A DNA stretch of 64,000 nt from Methanoculleus bourgensis MS2. GTDB taxonomy: Archaea; Halobacteriota; Methanomicrobia; Methanomicrobiales; Methanoculleaceae. How positions within the stretch are numbered: position 1 is the stretch's first letter; each line of letters starts with the position of its first letter. A program made the translations under genes and the position numbers. Below the pieces are notes generated by a model. It worked only from the letters and a program-made list of their open reading frames with translations. It was not told the DNA's origin and made no database searches. This document shows, in pieces, positions 1 through 9,375 of this stretch. The stretch lies in assembly GCF_000304355.2 (NCBI RefSeq), contig NC_018227.2, positions 868,001 to 932,000 on the forward strand, in the 5' to 3' direction.

Positions 1-2
1 GG

Positions 3-56
3 GTCCTCCGATCGGTCATCGCACGCCACAGAGAGGGAGAGAGTGCTGCTGAATAA
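3..56 (+). CDS. 3' end of an upstream gene, probably mre11 (partial)
   Basis: This frame is open from the left edge and stops at the TAA at 54-56, giving a charged C-terminal tail of 17 residues. It overlaps the rad50 GTG start by 14 bp, the kind of overlap expected for translational coupling. In archaea the gene before rad50 is usually mre11, the nuclease partner of Rad50, so Mre11 is the natural guess. The tail is too short to recognise on its own, and frame 2 is also open to 52. The call is context-based inference. Confidence 0.35.
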   Translation, partial: VLRSVIARHREGESAAE

Positions 57-3000
57 ACTTGTGATGCGCAACTTCAAGCGGTTCCGGGACCAGGAGATCA
101 TCTTCCAGGACGGCATCACCGGGATCGTCGGGAACAACGGGACCGGCAAGAGCAGCATTGTGAGCGCTATCCTCTTTGCTCTCTATGGGCTCCAGGGGAC
201 GGGAATCGACGGGGACTACATCGTCAGTTCGTTTGCGGGCCCGCAGGACGTCTGCGAGGTCCGCCTGGACTTCCTGGCCGGCGGCAACGAGTATGCCGTC
301 GTCCGTAAATTCAAGCGCCGCCCTTCCTCCACCCTCCATGAGGCAAACCTCTACCTGAACCAGAGACTCCTCGCAAGCAGCGTCCAGAAGGTGGGGCAGG
401 AGGTGCAGCGGATCGTCGGCATGGGTCCGGGTGACTTCCGCAACACCATCTATGCCGGGCAGAAGGAACTCCTCACCCTGATCGAGAGCAGGGCCGGGTC
501 CCGGAAGGACTGGTTCATGCAGGTGCTGGGCATCGATTACCTCAAGAAAGACAGCATGGAAGCGTTGAAGGAGGTCATCGATGCCAGGGAAGGGAGCCAC
601 CGGGAGATCTCCGGGAGGCTCCAGGAGCTGGACGCAGGCGGTGCCCGTGACCGCATCCAGACGCTCCGGACCGAGCTTGCCGGTGCAGAGGAAGAGGCGG
701 GGAGGATCGCGGCCGCGGAGAGGAGTGCCGGGGAGACGCTTGAGCGTGCCCGGGAGGAGCGCGACCGTCTGCTCCTGGTGCGTGACTGCTACCTGCGCCT
801 CGCAAAGGAAGAAGAGGTGCTGATCGCTGAGGTCGGGCGGCTCCGCACCGAGTGCCGGGAGGGGGAAGCGGAGATCGCGGAACGCATGAGACTGCAGGAC
901 GACCTCGAAGCCCTCTCCCTCACCGCCGGCCGCTACGAGGCCCTGAAGGCGGAGGTCGCCGCGATGACCACTGAGAAGGTCAGGGCCGACCACCTGGCTC
1001 TCGCCGCCGCAGCCGCACGGGAGCAGGTGCGGGAGTACAATGAGCGCCGTGCGAAGATCGAGGCGGACCTCGCCGCACTTGCAGAGGATGAGGAGGCCGT
1101 CGCCGCCCTTGCCCGGAAGGTCGGGGAGCGGCAGGCGCTCCGTGACCGTACTGTGGCGATGAAGGGCCTCCAGCCTGAGTATGATGCCCTCCGCGAAGAA
1201 CTCGCCCGCATGGACGAGCGGTTCGTCCAGACTGAACGGCGCGTCCTGGAGAACCGGGCTGATATCGAGGGGGTCGAGGAGAAGGCCGGGCACCTTGCGG
1301 CGCTCGAGGCTGAGGTCGGTGGGTATGACGCCCTCCGTGCCCGTGACGAGGTGCTCCTCTCGGCAGCAGGGTATGCCAGGGAGGAAGAGCGGTGCCTGCG
1401 GGAGGCTCGCACCGCATCAGATGAGATGGACCTACTCGAGAGCGAGATCGCCGGGCTTGCCCGGCAACTCGCCGGGATAGGTGCCGTCGAGGAGGGGATC
1501 GAGACGGCCGAGAGCCGGAAGGACTACCTGACATCGCGGATCAGTGCCTGTGCCACACGCCAGCAGGCGGTCCGCGAAGAGATCCGGAGGCTGGCCGAAC
1601 ACCAGGCAGAGATCCTCAAAGCAGGTCCGGACGGGTCCTGCCCGATGTGCCACCAGGGTCTCGGGGAGCACTACGAAGGACTGCTCGGCGACCTTGCAAC
1701 AGCCGCCGCGTCGATGCAGGAGACGCTCGCGGGTCTTGAGCAGGAGCATGCGAGAGCGACCGCCGAGCACCAGGAGGTTGTTGCCGGGCTGCAGGACCTC
1801 CTGCAGCAGCGCACCGCCCTCCAGCGCATAAAAGAGCAGCACGCACTCTACTCCTCCCGCTACAGGCAGAGCGCCGACGCCGTGCGGCGGTGGCAGGCCG
1901 AGGCCGGAGAGCACCGCGCCGCGATACGGGCGCTGGGTCTGGAGGGGTATGATCCGGCGGCGCACGATGCCCTCAGGGAGCGGCTCCGGGACCTTGCAGA
2001 GAAACGGACGAAGGCCGATACCCTCAGGGGCGAGTGCAGTCGCCTCCCCACCCTCCGAAAGGAGCGGCAACGGCTCATCGCCGAGGTCGAGGGCTACCTC
2101 ACCCGGAAAGAGGAGATAGAGGGGAAGCTCACCCGGCTCGGGTTCGACCCTCTGGTCCTCAAGCGCCTGGAGACCGAAGCGCAGGCGCTTGAGGCGTCCT
2201 ACCGCGCATACACCGAGGCACAGGCCCGGCTCTCGCGGAGACCGGCACTTGAGGAGGAACAGAAGTCGGTCCTCGAACGGATAGAAGAACTCGCGGAGAG
2301 ACTGCAGGCCATTGAGGACGAACAGCGGGACCTCTCGTTTGACCCGGACCGGTTTGCGCGTCTCACCGAGGAGTGCGGCCGCGCTGAAGAGGCGCACCAG
2401 AAGACGCTCGAACTCCGCGTCCGCCTCGAAGAAGTCCCGAGGATGCGAAAGGCGCTGGAGACGAAGCGGGAACTCCTCGCGGGCCGGGAGGCTGAACTCC
2501 TCAGCGCGAGGGCGGCTATCGCCGACATTGGCTTTGACGAGCGGCAGATCGCGGCAGCGGAGGAGATGCTTGCAGGTCTTGAGCGGGACCTCGCAGCGGC
2601 GCGGGAACAGGGGTATGCGATCGCCGCCCGGATAAGCAACCTGAAGGCTGGTATCGGGGAGGAGACCGCAAGGCTCTCCCGGGCTGACGACCTTACCCGG
2701 CAGCAGGAGTCACTTCACGAGGAGATCGGGCGCCTGAAACTGACCCGCTCACTCATCAGGGACTACACCGATTACCTCCTGCAGGTGGTCAGGGACAGGA
2801 TCGAGGAGGAGGCAGGGAGGGTGCTTGCCGAGATCACCGACGGACGGTATGGGACGGTGATGCTTGACGACGACTTCACGGTCCTCGTCCATGACATGGG
2901 CGATGACTACCCGGCCGACCGGTTCAGCGGCGGAGAGCAGGACGATATCGCCATCGCTCTCAGGATCGCCCTCTCTCGGTTCCTTGCCGGGGTGAACGAG

Positions 3001-3216
3001 GTACACGACTCCACGTTCCTGATATTTGACGAGATCTTCGGGAGCCAGGACGAAGAGCGGCGGAGCAACCTCCTCCGGGCGCTCAGGACCCAGGAGGCTC
3101 ACTTCCCCCAGATCCTCCTGATATCCCATATCACCGAGGTCCAGGACGAGTTCTCGACGACGTTCGTGGTCGAGATGGGGGCGGACCACGCGAGCACGGT
3201 CAGGGAGTTTGAGTAA
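43..3216 (+). CDS. rad50: DNA double-strand break repair ATPase Rad50
   Basis: SMC-like ATPase of 1057 aa that acts with Mre11 in tethering and resecting DNA ends. The N-terminal lobe has the Walker A motif GNNGTGKSS (about residues 30-38). Two long coiled-coil arms rich in Glu, Arg, Ala and Leu flank a zinc hook CPMC near residue 533, in the middle as expected. The C-terminal lobe has the ABC signature FSGGEQ near 960 and the Walker B stretch LIFDEIFGSQDEERR near 990. The GTG start at 43 follows a purine-rich GAGAGGGAGAGA. The TAA stop overlaps the nurA ATG by one base (TAATG), so the genes look translationally coupled. Confidence 0.97.
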   Translation: MLLNKLVMRNFKRFRDQEIIFQDGITGIVGNNGTGKSSIVSAILFALYGLQGTGIDGDYIVSSFAGPQDVCEVRLDFLAGGNEYAVVRKFKRRPSSTLHEANLYLNQRLLASSVQKVGQEVQRIVGMGPGDFRNTIYAGQKELLTLIESRAGSRKDWFMQVLGIDYLKKDSMEALKEVIDAREGSHREISGRLQELDAGGARDRIQTLRTELAGAEEEAGRIAAAERSAGETLERAREERDRLLLVRDCYLRLAKEEEVLIAEVGRLRTECREGEAEIAERMRLQDDLEALSLTAGRYEALKAEVAAMTTEKVRADHLALAAAAAREQVREYNERRAKIEADLAALAEDEEAVAALARKVGERQALRDRTVAMKGLQPEYDALREELARMDERFVQTERRVLENRADIEGVEEKAGHLAALEAEVGGYDALRARDEVLLSAAGYAREEERCLREARTASDEMDLLESEIAGLARQLAGIGAVEEGIETAESRKDYLTSRISACATRQQAVREEIRRLAEHQAEILKAGPDGSCPMCHQGLGEHYEGLLGDLATAAASMQETLAGLEQEHARATAEHQEVVAGLQDLLQQRTALQRIKEQHALYSSRYRQSADAVRRWQAEAGEHRAAIRALGLEGYDPAAHDALRERLRDLAEKRTKADTLRGECSRLPTLRKERQRLIAEVEGYLTRKEEIEGKLTRLGFDPLVLKRLETEAQALEASYRAYTEAQARLSRRPALEEEQKSVLERIEELAERLQAIEDEQRDLSFDPDRFARLTEECGRAEEAHQKTLELRVRLEEVPRMRKALETKRELLAGREAELLSARAAIADIGFDERQIAAAEEMLAGLERDLAAAREQGYAIAARISNLKAGIGEETARLSRADDLTRQQESLHEEIGRLKLTRSLIRDYTDYLLQVVRDRIEEEAGRVLAEITDGRYGTVMLDDDFTVLVHDMGDDYPADRFSGGEQDDIAIALRIALSRFLAGVNEVHDSTFLIFDEIFGSQDEERRSNLLRALRTQEAHFPQILLISHITEVQDEFSTTFVVEMGADHASTVREFE

Positions 3217-4253
3217 TGGACCGAAGAACCCTCTACCAGGACGCGATCCGGCGGGTCGCGGGAAGGATCCGGGAGTGCGCCCCGGAGGACCTTGTTGAGC
3301 GGTTCTCTGCGCGTAGCGGGTTTGACGCGGGATCCTACCGGCACTGCCGCCCCTCGTTTGACGGGGCCGTCTGCGCGGTCGACGGGAGCAACGCAATCAT
3401 CCTCGATGCAGGGAGTTTTGCCGTCGCCGCCGTCCGGGCATCGGTCAGCGCGTATGCCGGCGGCGCACGCGTCTGTCACAGGACGACGCCCTTGCAGGTC
3501 GTCACCGTCAACCCCGGGGCCGGGAACGAAGACTTTGACGCACTCTTCCGCGACTGCTTTTGTCGCCCCCCGAAGGTGCACCTCGACCATGATGACCCGG
3601 TCCGGAACACCGCCGTCATACGGGACACCCTCGAGTACTGGGCGGCGATGGAGATGGCCGGAGAACTCGAGACCGGGGACCTCATCGTGCTTGACGGCAC
3701 GCTCCAGGTCCGCCACGCGAGCCACGACGAGGTCATCGAGAACCTCTTAAACCTCTGCAACCTCAGGGGGGTGCTCATCGCCGCGGTGACGAAACGGACG
3801 TCGCTCACCTGGGACGGGGGGCACCCGATCGTCCCGGCGGCAGAAGGACTCGCCCGCGACCTCGGTGTCCCTGAGCCCTGGTACCTCTGCGTCTCCGCCG
3901 CCGAAGGCCTGATCGACCGCGAGGAGACGCATCGCTGGAAGCAGCGGGGCGAGCAGTACGTCGCGCGGCTGCACCCCCGTGCACAGAGAGCGTTCAAGGT
4001 GGAGATCCCCAAATACTACAGCCCGGAGATGGTCGAGCAGGTCTTCTCCGCGCTCGCCTACTTCGCCGACGACGGCAGGGTCACGGGCTACCCCTACCCG
4101 CTCCTCGACGCCCACCTCACCACCAGGATCGGGATCGATGCGGTCGAGCAGGTCCGCCAGGACATCATCCGGAACATGGACCTGCTCGGCATGAGCCTCG
4201 CCGACTACACCGGCATCTTTGGTGACTACCATGATGAGTTTGATCGATATTGA
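3216..4253 (+). CDS. nurA: DNA repair nuclease NurA
   Basis: NurA of 345 aa, a 5'-3' nuclease that works with HerA to resect ends after Mre11-Rad50. The N-terminal motif AVDGSNAI (about residues 52-59) carries the metal-binding Asp, and the following beta-strand and GDLIVLDGTLQ segment (near 150) gives a second conserved acidic site. Length suits archaeal NurA. The ATG overlaps the rad50 stop, and the 3' end overlaps the start of herA. The mre11-rad50-nurA-herA order is the classic archaeal resection operon, which strengthens the call. Confidence 0.93.
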   Translation: MDRRTLYQDAIRRVAGRIRECAPEDLVERFSARSGFDAGSYRHCRPSFDGAVCAVDGSNAIILDAGSFAVAAVRASVSAYAGGARVCHRTTPLQVVTVNPGAGNEDFDALFRDCFCRPPKVHLDHDDPVRNTAVIRDTLEYWAAMEMAGELETGDLIVLDGTLQVRHASHDEVIENLLNLCNLRGVLIAAVTKRTSLTWDGGHPIVPAAEGLARDLGVPEPWYLCVSAAEGLIDREETHRWKQRGEQYVARLHPRAQRAFKVEIPKYYSPEMVEQVFSALAYFADDGRVTGYPYPLLDAHLTTRIGIDAVEQVRQDIIRNMDLLGMSLADYTGIFGDYHDEFDRY

Positions 4254-5829
4254 CGGAGGCGACGCCTCGAAGTACCGCCTGATCGGGGACCGAGTACTCA
4301 GTTACCGGTTCGCCGTCCCCCACGACGCAGAACTCTACCTCGGGGACGTGCTCAAGATCACAGACAGCGTCAAGGGACTGACGTTCTTTGCGAAAGTGAG
4401 CGACCTCCTCCACGGCTGTAACTTCTCAGACCCTAAGTGGGACACCCGCCCGCACACCGAGCACTTCTATGGGATCGGGGAGGACGTCTTCATCCTCGTC
4501 GAGGCGATCCCGCTTGGGTTCGTGGGGGAAGACGGCGTCTTCCGGAAACCCCGGACGATCCCCGCAAAGTTCTCGCGCGTGGAGCAGCCACAGGCAGAGG
4601 ACTTTGCGTTCCTGCGGCAGGTGATGGGCGAGATCGAGGTGGGCGTCATGAAGACCGGCCAGGGCGTGCTCAAGGACGTGAGGGTGGCGCTCCATGCGAC
4701 GGTGATGCGGCAGCACATGGGGGTCTTTGCCACGACCGGCATGGGGAAGAGCAACTTCATGAAGGTCTTCTGTGCCTCCTGCATGCAGGCCCGGAAGTTC
4801 GGTCTCCTCATCGTGGACCCGCACGGCGAGTACGTGGCAGGAGGGCGGTCATCGAGCGGCACGGCCACCCAGGGACTTCTCCACTACCAGGCAGGAAGGG
4901 ACGGCCTCGCGGTCTTTACCACGCGGTCAGACAGTTTCAGGAAGAAATACCTGCTCGACCAGCTCTACCTGGACTACGATGACTTCAGGGCGCCCGACCT
5001 CCTCCTGCTCTATGAGCACTCCCAACCCCAGCGCGAGGTCGTGGAGATGCTTGAGAGCACGCCCGGTTCTGCTGTAATCGATTTCTTCCAGAACACTGAC
5101 TTTGCAACGTTTGATGCCGATACCTACACCGGCCGTCACCCTGCGATTGCGAGGGACCTGAAGAACTTCTCGCCGAGCACGCTCTCGGTGATGCAGCGGC
5201 GCATCAAGGGCATGCTCAACCGGAACAGGGGTTTCCTCCGGGAGAGGGGCTCATCGATCCCGGACATCATCAAGGCGCTCCACGAGAACAAGGTCGTCCT
5301 GATCGATATCCCGGGGATGAGCGAGCAGAGCGAACTCTTTGTCCTCTCGATCATAACCCGCATGATCATGCGCAACCACCAGGGGGAGGATGCCAGGGGT
5401 GCGGAGGAGCAGAAGCAGGTGCTGATCACCATCGAGGAGGCCCAGCGGGTGCTCGGGTCGGGGCTCGGGAGCACCCGGACATTCCGGGAAGCCGCGATGG
5501 AGGGGAGGAAGTTTGGTGTGGGGCTTTGTGTCGTCACCCAGCAGCCAAAGAACATCGATGCCCGGGTCCTTGCCCAGTTGAACACCTTCGTCGTGATGGG
5601 GCTCTCTGACCGCGGGGACCGTGATATCATAGCAAGCAGCGCAAAACAGGACCTCTCGCGCCTGGATACCGAGATCCAGACACTCGAGCCGGGTGAAGCG
5701 GTTATCAGCACCCTCGGGATTCCGTTTCCCGTGAGCACCCGGATCCATCTCTTTGAGGAGTATATCCAGGATCTCAACGGAAGGCCGGGGTCAAGGCCGA
5801 TAGAAGAAGGGCTTGATACATCGTTTTGA
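4231..5829 (+). CDS. herA: HerA-type DNA translocase/helicase
   Basis: Hexameric bidirectional DNA helicase of the FtsK/HerA group that partners NurA. There is an N-terminal HAS-barrel-like region (about residues 1-110), a Walker A motif TTGMGKSN near 170, a Walker B-like segment VLITIEEAQ near 400, and a later conserved stretch containing GLSDRGDRDIIASSA. I chose the ATG at 4231 (532 aa); a second ATG at 4234 fits equally well, with a GGTGA ribosome-binding site at 4221-4225. TTG 4219 is also in frame but lies upstream of that site. The start overlaps the end of nurA by 23 bp. Downstream is a short convergent spacer with a small GGCGCC/GGCGTC hairpin. Confidence 0.93.
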   Translation: MMSLIDIDGGDASKYRLIGDRVLSYRFAVPHDAELYLGDVLKITDSVKGLTFFAKVSDLLHGCNFSDPKWDTRPHTEHFYGIGEDVFILVEAIPLGFVGEDGVFRKPRTIPAKFSRVEQPQAEDFAFLRQVMGEIEVGVMKTGQGVLKDVRVALHATVMRQHMGVFATTGMGKSNFMKVFCASCMQARKFGLLIVDPHGEYVAGGRSSSGTATQGLLHYQAGRDGLAVFTTRSDSFRKKYLLDQLYLDYDDFRAPDLLLLYEHSQPQREVVEMLESTPGSAVIDFFQNTDFATFDADTYTGRHPAIARDLKNFSPSTLSVMQRRIKGMLNRNRGFLRERGSSIPDIIKALHENKVVLIDIPGMSEQSELFVLSIITRMIMRNHQGEDARGAEEQKQVLITIEEAQRVLGSGLGSTRTFREAAMEGRKFGVGLCVVTQQPKNIDARVLAQLNTFVVMGLSDRGDRDIIASSAKQDLSRLDTEIQTLEPGEAVISTLGIPFPVSTRIHLFEEYIQDLNGRPGSRPIEEGLDTSF

Positions 5830-5902
5830 TTGAGAGATGGTGACAGGATCTCATATCCCGGGTCAACCGTCTCTTCACTGAACTCTTTGGCGCCCGAAGG
5901 CG

Positions 5903-6412
5903 TCAGGATTGCTGATTGTTCTCTACCTTCCGGATGGAGACACAGTTGATGACCGCATCCCCGGTCAGGATGTAGCGTTTGACGATGGTTCCGAGGACCT
6001 CGACCACGTCCCCTTCGTGCACATCTTCCGCCGGTGAGGTGAACATCTTGACCGATATCTCACCTGTCCGGTCGGCGACGAGGTACTGCGGCCGATTGAG
6101 GAACTTGAAATAGACCCGCTCGACGACGCCCTTCACGCGCACCGGCTGGCCGAGCATGTTCAGGTTGATCGCCCGGATGCGGGTTGTTTTTGCTTCTGCT
6201 TCGTAGACCGGCACCAGTGACGCATACTGCTTCTGGCTCATGTAGTTGAGCGCCAGCGGTATGAGGATCAGCATGACGGCCGAAGGAACTGCCCAGATCA
6301 GCACGGATACATCCCCGGTAGCGAGGACGTACACCGCGATCAGGACCATAAAAAAGAGGAAAACGGCCAGCGCAACGGCCGTTACCCTCACTTTAATATC
6401 TCCGATCTGCAT
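5903..6412 (-). CDS. Membrane-anchored OB-fold nucleic-acid-binding-like protein
   Basis: 169 aa. Residues about 10-32 and 36-55 form two hydrophobic membrane helices. The rest looks like an OB-fold: a segment reading LGQPVRVKGVVERVYF, then QYLVADRTGEISVKMF and EGDVVEVLGTIVKRY, typical of tRNA-anticodon/RPA-type OB strands. The topology would place the OB domain in the cytoplasm or just outside the membrane. It begins 12 bp after the fdhC stop on the same strand, so it is probably co-transcribed with the formate transporter. I cannot assign a function; related NfeD-like membrane OB proteins are an alternative comparison. Confidence 0.75.
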   Translation of the reverse strand: MQIGDIKVRVTAVALAVFLFFMVLIAVYVLATGDVSVLIWAVPSAVMLILIPLALNYMSQKQYASLVPVYEAEAKTTRIRAINLNMLGQPVRVKGVVERVYFKFLNRPQYLVADRTGEISVKMFTSPAEDVHEGDVVEVLGTIVKRYILTGDAVINCVSIRKVENNQQS

Positions 6413-6424
6413 CGTTTATCAGGT

Positions 6425-7297
6425 TTACTTCAGGGCGGCAATTTCCTTTCTGAATGCGACCCAGTAGATGACACCAACGAAGAGCAGACCGCCGACGATG
6501 TTGCCGAGCGTGACGACGATCACGTTGTTGGTCCACATGGACACCCAGTTGAGCGTCTCGACTGCCTTTGTGGGGTCAAGGCCCGTGCAGAAGATGCCCG
6601 TGGGGATGAAGTACATGTTCGCAACACTGTGCTCGAAACCGCTGGCAACGAAAGCGAAGATCGGGAACCAGATACCGACGATCTTTCCTATCGCGTCATC
6701 AGCACAGATACCGAGCAGGATAGCGAGGTTGACGAGCCAGTTACAGGCAATTCCTTTGAGGAACGCCGAAAACAGCGCCATACCGCTTATATAACTTGTC
6801 TTTGCTGTCGCTATACCTATTGCTCTCAAACCAAACGCGGTGAGCGTTGCGGTTCCGGCGGCATCGAAACTGACACACGGGCCGTATGCCATGATAAACG
6901 CAAAGATTACCGATCCGATGAAGTTACCGATATACACCCAGAGCCAGAGATTGAGCACACTGGCCCAGCTGATCTTGTGGATGAACGCTGCCATGGGGGC
7001 GAGCATCGCGTCGCCGGTGAAGAGTTCTGCACCGGTCATGACCGTGATGATAAGCCCCACAGGGAAGACAGCACCCAGCATGAACTGGGCGAAACCGGGG
7101 CCTGCAGTACCGAACCTCATCGCAGCGTCGGATGCAAGAATGCCGGTCGAACAGACCGTCGCAAGCGCACCGCCCATTGCGATGTAGGCTCCTGACATGA
7201 TACCACGCAGGACCATGTTCCAGGCCGGCAGTCCGACCTTGTACTTCCCGGTATCACCCGCTTTTGCTACTATAGCAACTGGAGGATGGAACACCAT
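6425..7297 (-). CDS. fdhC: Formate transporter FdhC (FNT family)
   Basis: 290 aa formate/nitrite transporter, a pentameric formate channel in the cytoplasmic membrane. It has about six membrane helices and FNT hallmarks such as the GAYIAMGGALA segment near residues 35-45 and the buried GNFIGSVIF segment. It supplies formate to FdhAB for F420 reduction. The ATG at 7297 has a GAGAGGTG ribosome site about 8 nt upstream. Upstream (minus direction) is an AT-rich promoter with an inverted repeat (7324-7356). The gene is about 0.8 kb downstream of fdhB, so it may be transcribed separately from fdhAB. Confidence 0.93.
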   Translation of the reverse strand: MVFHPPVAIVAKAGDTGKYKVGLPAWNMVLRGIMSGAYIAMGGALATVCSTGILASDAAMRFGTAGPGFAQFMLGAVFPVGLIITVMTGAELFTGDAMLAPMAAFIHKISWASVLNLWLWVYIGNFIGSVIFAFIMAYGPCVSFDAAGTATLTAFGLRAIGIATAKTSYISGMALFSAFLKGIACNWLVNLAILLGICADDAIGKIVGIWFPIFAFVASGFEHSVANMYFIPTGIFCTGLDPTKAVETLNWVSMWTNNVIVVTLGNIVGGLLFVGVIYWVAFRKEIAALK

Positions 7298-8104
7298 TTT
7301 TCATACACCTCTCTAAACGTCCTACCTATACCTTCGAGTAATCTGATTGTATAGGTCCAATTAATGAGTAATTTGAGAGGGCTATTAATATGTTTCGAAT
7401 TGATCGTTCTGTGAGGAGAATATAATCTCGTTTGGAGCGCTTATCTTTGGTCTAAGTTAATTTCTGTCGTTAAACACCGAGAATTGTCAAACGATGTTTT
7501 TGCCACGGTTTTTTGGGCCACGCGGAATTGGGGTGATTTTTTGGTAAAGTTTGGGGCGGTCAGAGAGAGCAGCCGCGCCGATCCCCCTCTTCTCCGTCCA
7601 TATCCCTTTCCGGGTGGTGAAGGTCGGTAAAACCGCCAGGAATACATGCGCGGCCGGGATCGATCCCCCTGGTGGGTGTCACGGCGGCTGGAATATCTTT
7701 ATTTCCGGGAATCATGCTCATTAATATCCTTTTCCCGATCTCTCTCCGGTTCCGGGAGAGGCCTCTTCCGGGGTGATTTAGGGGCTGCGTGATACGATTA
7801 TCCATGTGCCGCCGCGGGCCCCGTATCCCGGCGGGGCAGGTCATGCGCAGGATTGGGTGCGGCCGACCCCGGGGTGCGCTCATGCCCCCGGAGGCGGCCG
7901 CCGGGACCGGTCGCGGCACGGGATCAGAAGGTAGAGGGGCGTGAAGAGTAGTTGTCCTTCTGGTCTCTCTTCGGCCGGGTGCCACGCCCCCCGGGAGACG
8001 CATATGCCGGGCTTATGGGGGTTGTGGAGGCGTCCTGGTATGTTTCCTCCTGTCCCGGGATATCGGGGGCTGCCGGGGCATTGATGGCCCCCTGGTGCCA
8101 CCCC
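7298..8104. other. Gene-free spacer between fdhB and fdhC
   Basis: 807 bp. The part next to fdhC (7298-7560) is AT-rich and holds the fdhC promoter. The remainder is GC-rich, with short open frames whose translations are Arg/Pro/Gly-rich and look non-coding. A more AT-rich patch at 7690-7740 could hold another promoter. I see none of the dispersed repeat modules here. Confidence 0.6.
7324..7356 (-). promoter_or_regulatory. fdhC promoter with 8-bp inverted repeat (possible operator)
   Basis: ACCTATAC at 7324-7331 and GTATAGGT at 7349-7356 are perfect inverted arms separated by 17 bp. They lie 27-59 bp before the fdhC start in an AT-rich stretch, so the far arm overlaps the position expected for a TATA box. 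The symmetry suggests a dimeric regulator site. The role is inference. Confidence 0.5.
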
Positions 8105-9373
8105 TCAGTCCTTGAAGAGATCGAAGATCTGGTCGCTCCCGGTAGCGATGAGCCGGTCGCGCTCCGCACTCTCCTCGACGAGCGCGAGCACCGGCGGGGT
8201 CATATCCTCCCCCGGGTGGAACCCGAAGAGTTCCTCAAGTTCAGTCTGGATGGCGTGAAGGAAGACCGAGTTCGATATCTCCACCGGGCAGAGTTCCTCA
8301 CACTGGCCGCAGTTGACGCAGGAGTCCGAGATGTGCGCAAACCGGATCAGGTGGAACATGAACGGCGGCGGGATCACGCCGGGCTCGACCAGGTAATCCT
8401 TCTTTGCGCTGCAGTCGATGCAGTAGCAGATCGGGCAGTTCTCGATGCAGGAGTAGCACTTGATGCACCGGGAGGTCTGCTCCCGGATCCGGCGCAGGCG
8501 CTCCGTGCCTTCGCCGAGCGCCCAGAAGTAGCGTGCCCGCCACGTATCACCGAGTTTCAACATCGCACGCTCGACCTTGCCCCGGATCTCAACCCCCTTC
8601 GGGTTTGCGGGCTCTGTGGCAACGGCTCCGGCCTTCAGGGCCGCATCCAGGAGATTTGCTCCTTTCTCAGAGCAGACCTCGACGAACGTGGCGTTCCCGG
8701 CCCTCTCGCCGATGACGCCCCAGTTCCCGCAGGCGAGGTCGGCCTGGCGCGGGATCTTGATCTTGCACCGGCGGCAGTTCGACCGGCGGCCGAGCCCTTC
8801 GTTCCCGAGGAGGTCCCCGGCGCCTTCTTCGAGTTCGTCAATCGAGACGGCCGCATGCGTGCCGTCCTTTGTGATGACGATGAACTTTCCTTTGTCGATC
8901 TCCTCCTTGACGACATCGTCGGGATCAAGGCCGAGTTTCTCCCGGACGATTCTTCGTGCTATCTCCGGCCTGATGGTGCCGCCGCAGTTTAGGCCGATGA
9001 TGATAATGTTGTCCAGGTTGACCTGGTTACGCTTGGCCATCTCGTAGATCGCCTTGACGTCGCAACCCTTGAGGACTGTCGCGATCCGCATATCCGGCTC
9101 GGTGCTGAGGAGGCACCGCCGCATCTGTTTTGGGAGGAGCAGGGTGCCACAGTGAAGTGAGCCCGCGATGCCCCCGATCTCGGCCGGGTCGGTGATGAGC
9201 GCCGGCAGCGCGTCATAAACGTCCGCGCCCTTCCTGACCGCAAAGACACCGTCCACCATACCGCTCTTGAGAGCGTGAGCGAGCAGGGCGGTCACCGCCC
9301 CGCCGGTCTCCGCCTTCTCCCGCAGGCTCTCGTCCGTCGTCCATGCGTAGAGTAAATCGCCTTTTGCTACCAT
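8105..9373 (-). CDS. fdhB: Formate dehydrogenase beta subunit (F420-reducing)
   Basis: 422 aa FrhB/FdhB-type subunit that passes electrons from FdhA to coenzyme F420 through FAD and iron-sulfur clusters. Two C-terminal ferredoxin motifs are visible: CIKCYSCIENCPICYC (from about residue 303) and CVNCGQCEELCP (from about 352). The N-terminal half has the F420-reductase pattern, including GLNCGGTIRPE. The ATG at 9373 has a strong GAGGAGG site just upstream, which overlaps the end of fdhA; the fdhA stop is two bases before the start, so the pair is translationally coupled. In-frame codons upstream of 9373 lie inside fdhA. Confidence 0.95.
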   Translation of the reverse strand: MVAKGDLLYAWTTDESLREKAETGGAVTALLAHALKSGMVDGVFAVRKGADVYDALPALITDPAEIGGIAGSLHCGTLLLPKQMRRCLLSTEPDMRIATVLKGCDVKAIYEMAKRNQVNLDNIIIIGLNCGGTIRPEIARRIVREKLGLDPDDVVKEEIDKGKFIVITKDGTHAAVSIDELEEGAGDLLGNEGLGRRSNCRRCKIKIPRQADLACGNWGVIGERAGNATFVEVCSEKGANLLDAALKAGAVATEPANPKGVEIRGKVERAMLKLGDTWRARYFWALGEGTERLRRIREQTSRCIKCYSCIENCPICYCIDCSAKKDYLVEPGVIPPPFMFHLIRFAHISDSCVNCGQCEELCPVEISNSVFLHAIQTELEELFGFHPGEDMTPPVLALVEESAERDRLIATGSDQIFDLFKD

Positions 9374-9375
9374 CT

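Noticed and set aside
7560-8003. Possible small protein in the fdhB-fdhC spacer
   Set aside because: Low-complexity Arg/Pro/Gly translation with no ribosome site and no recognisable motif.
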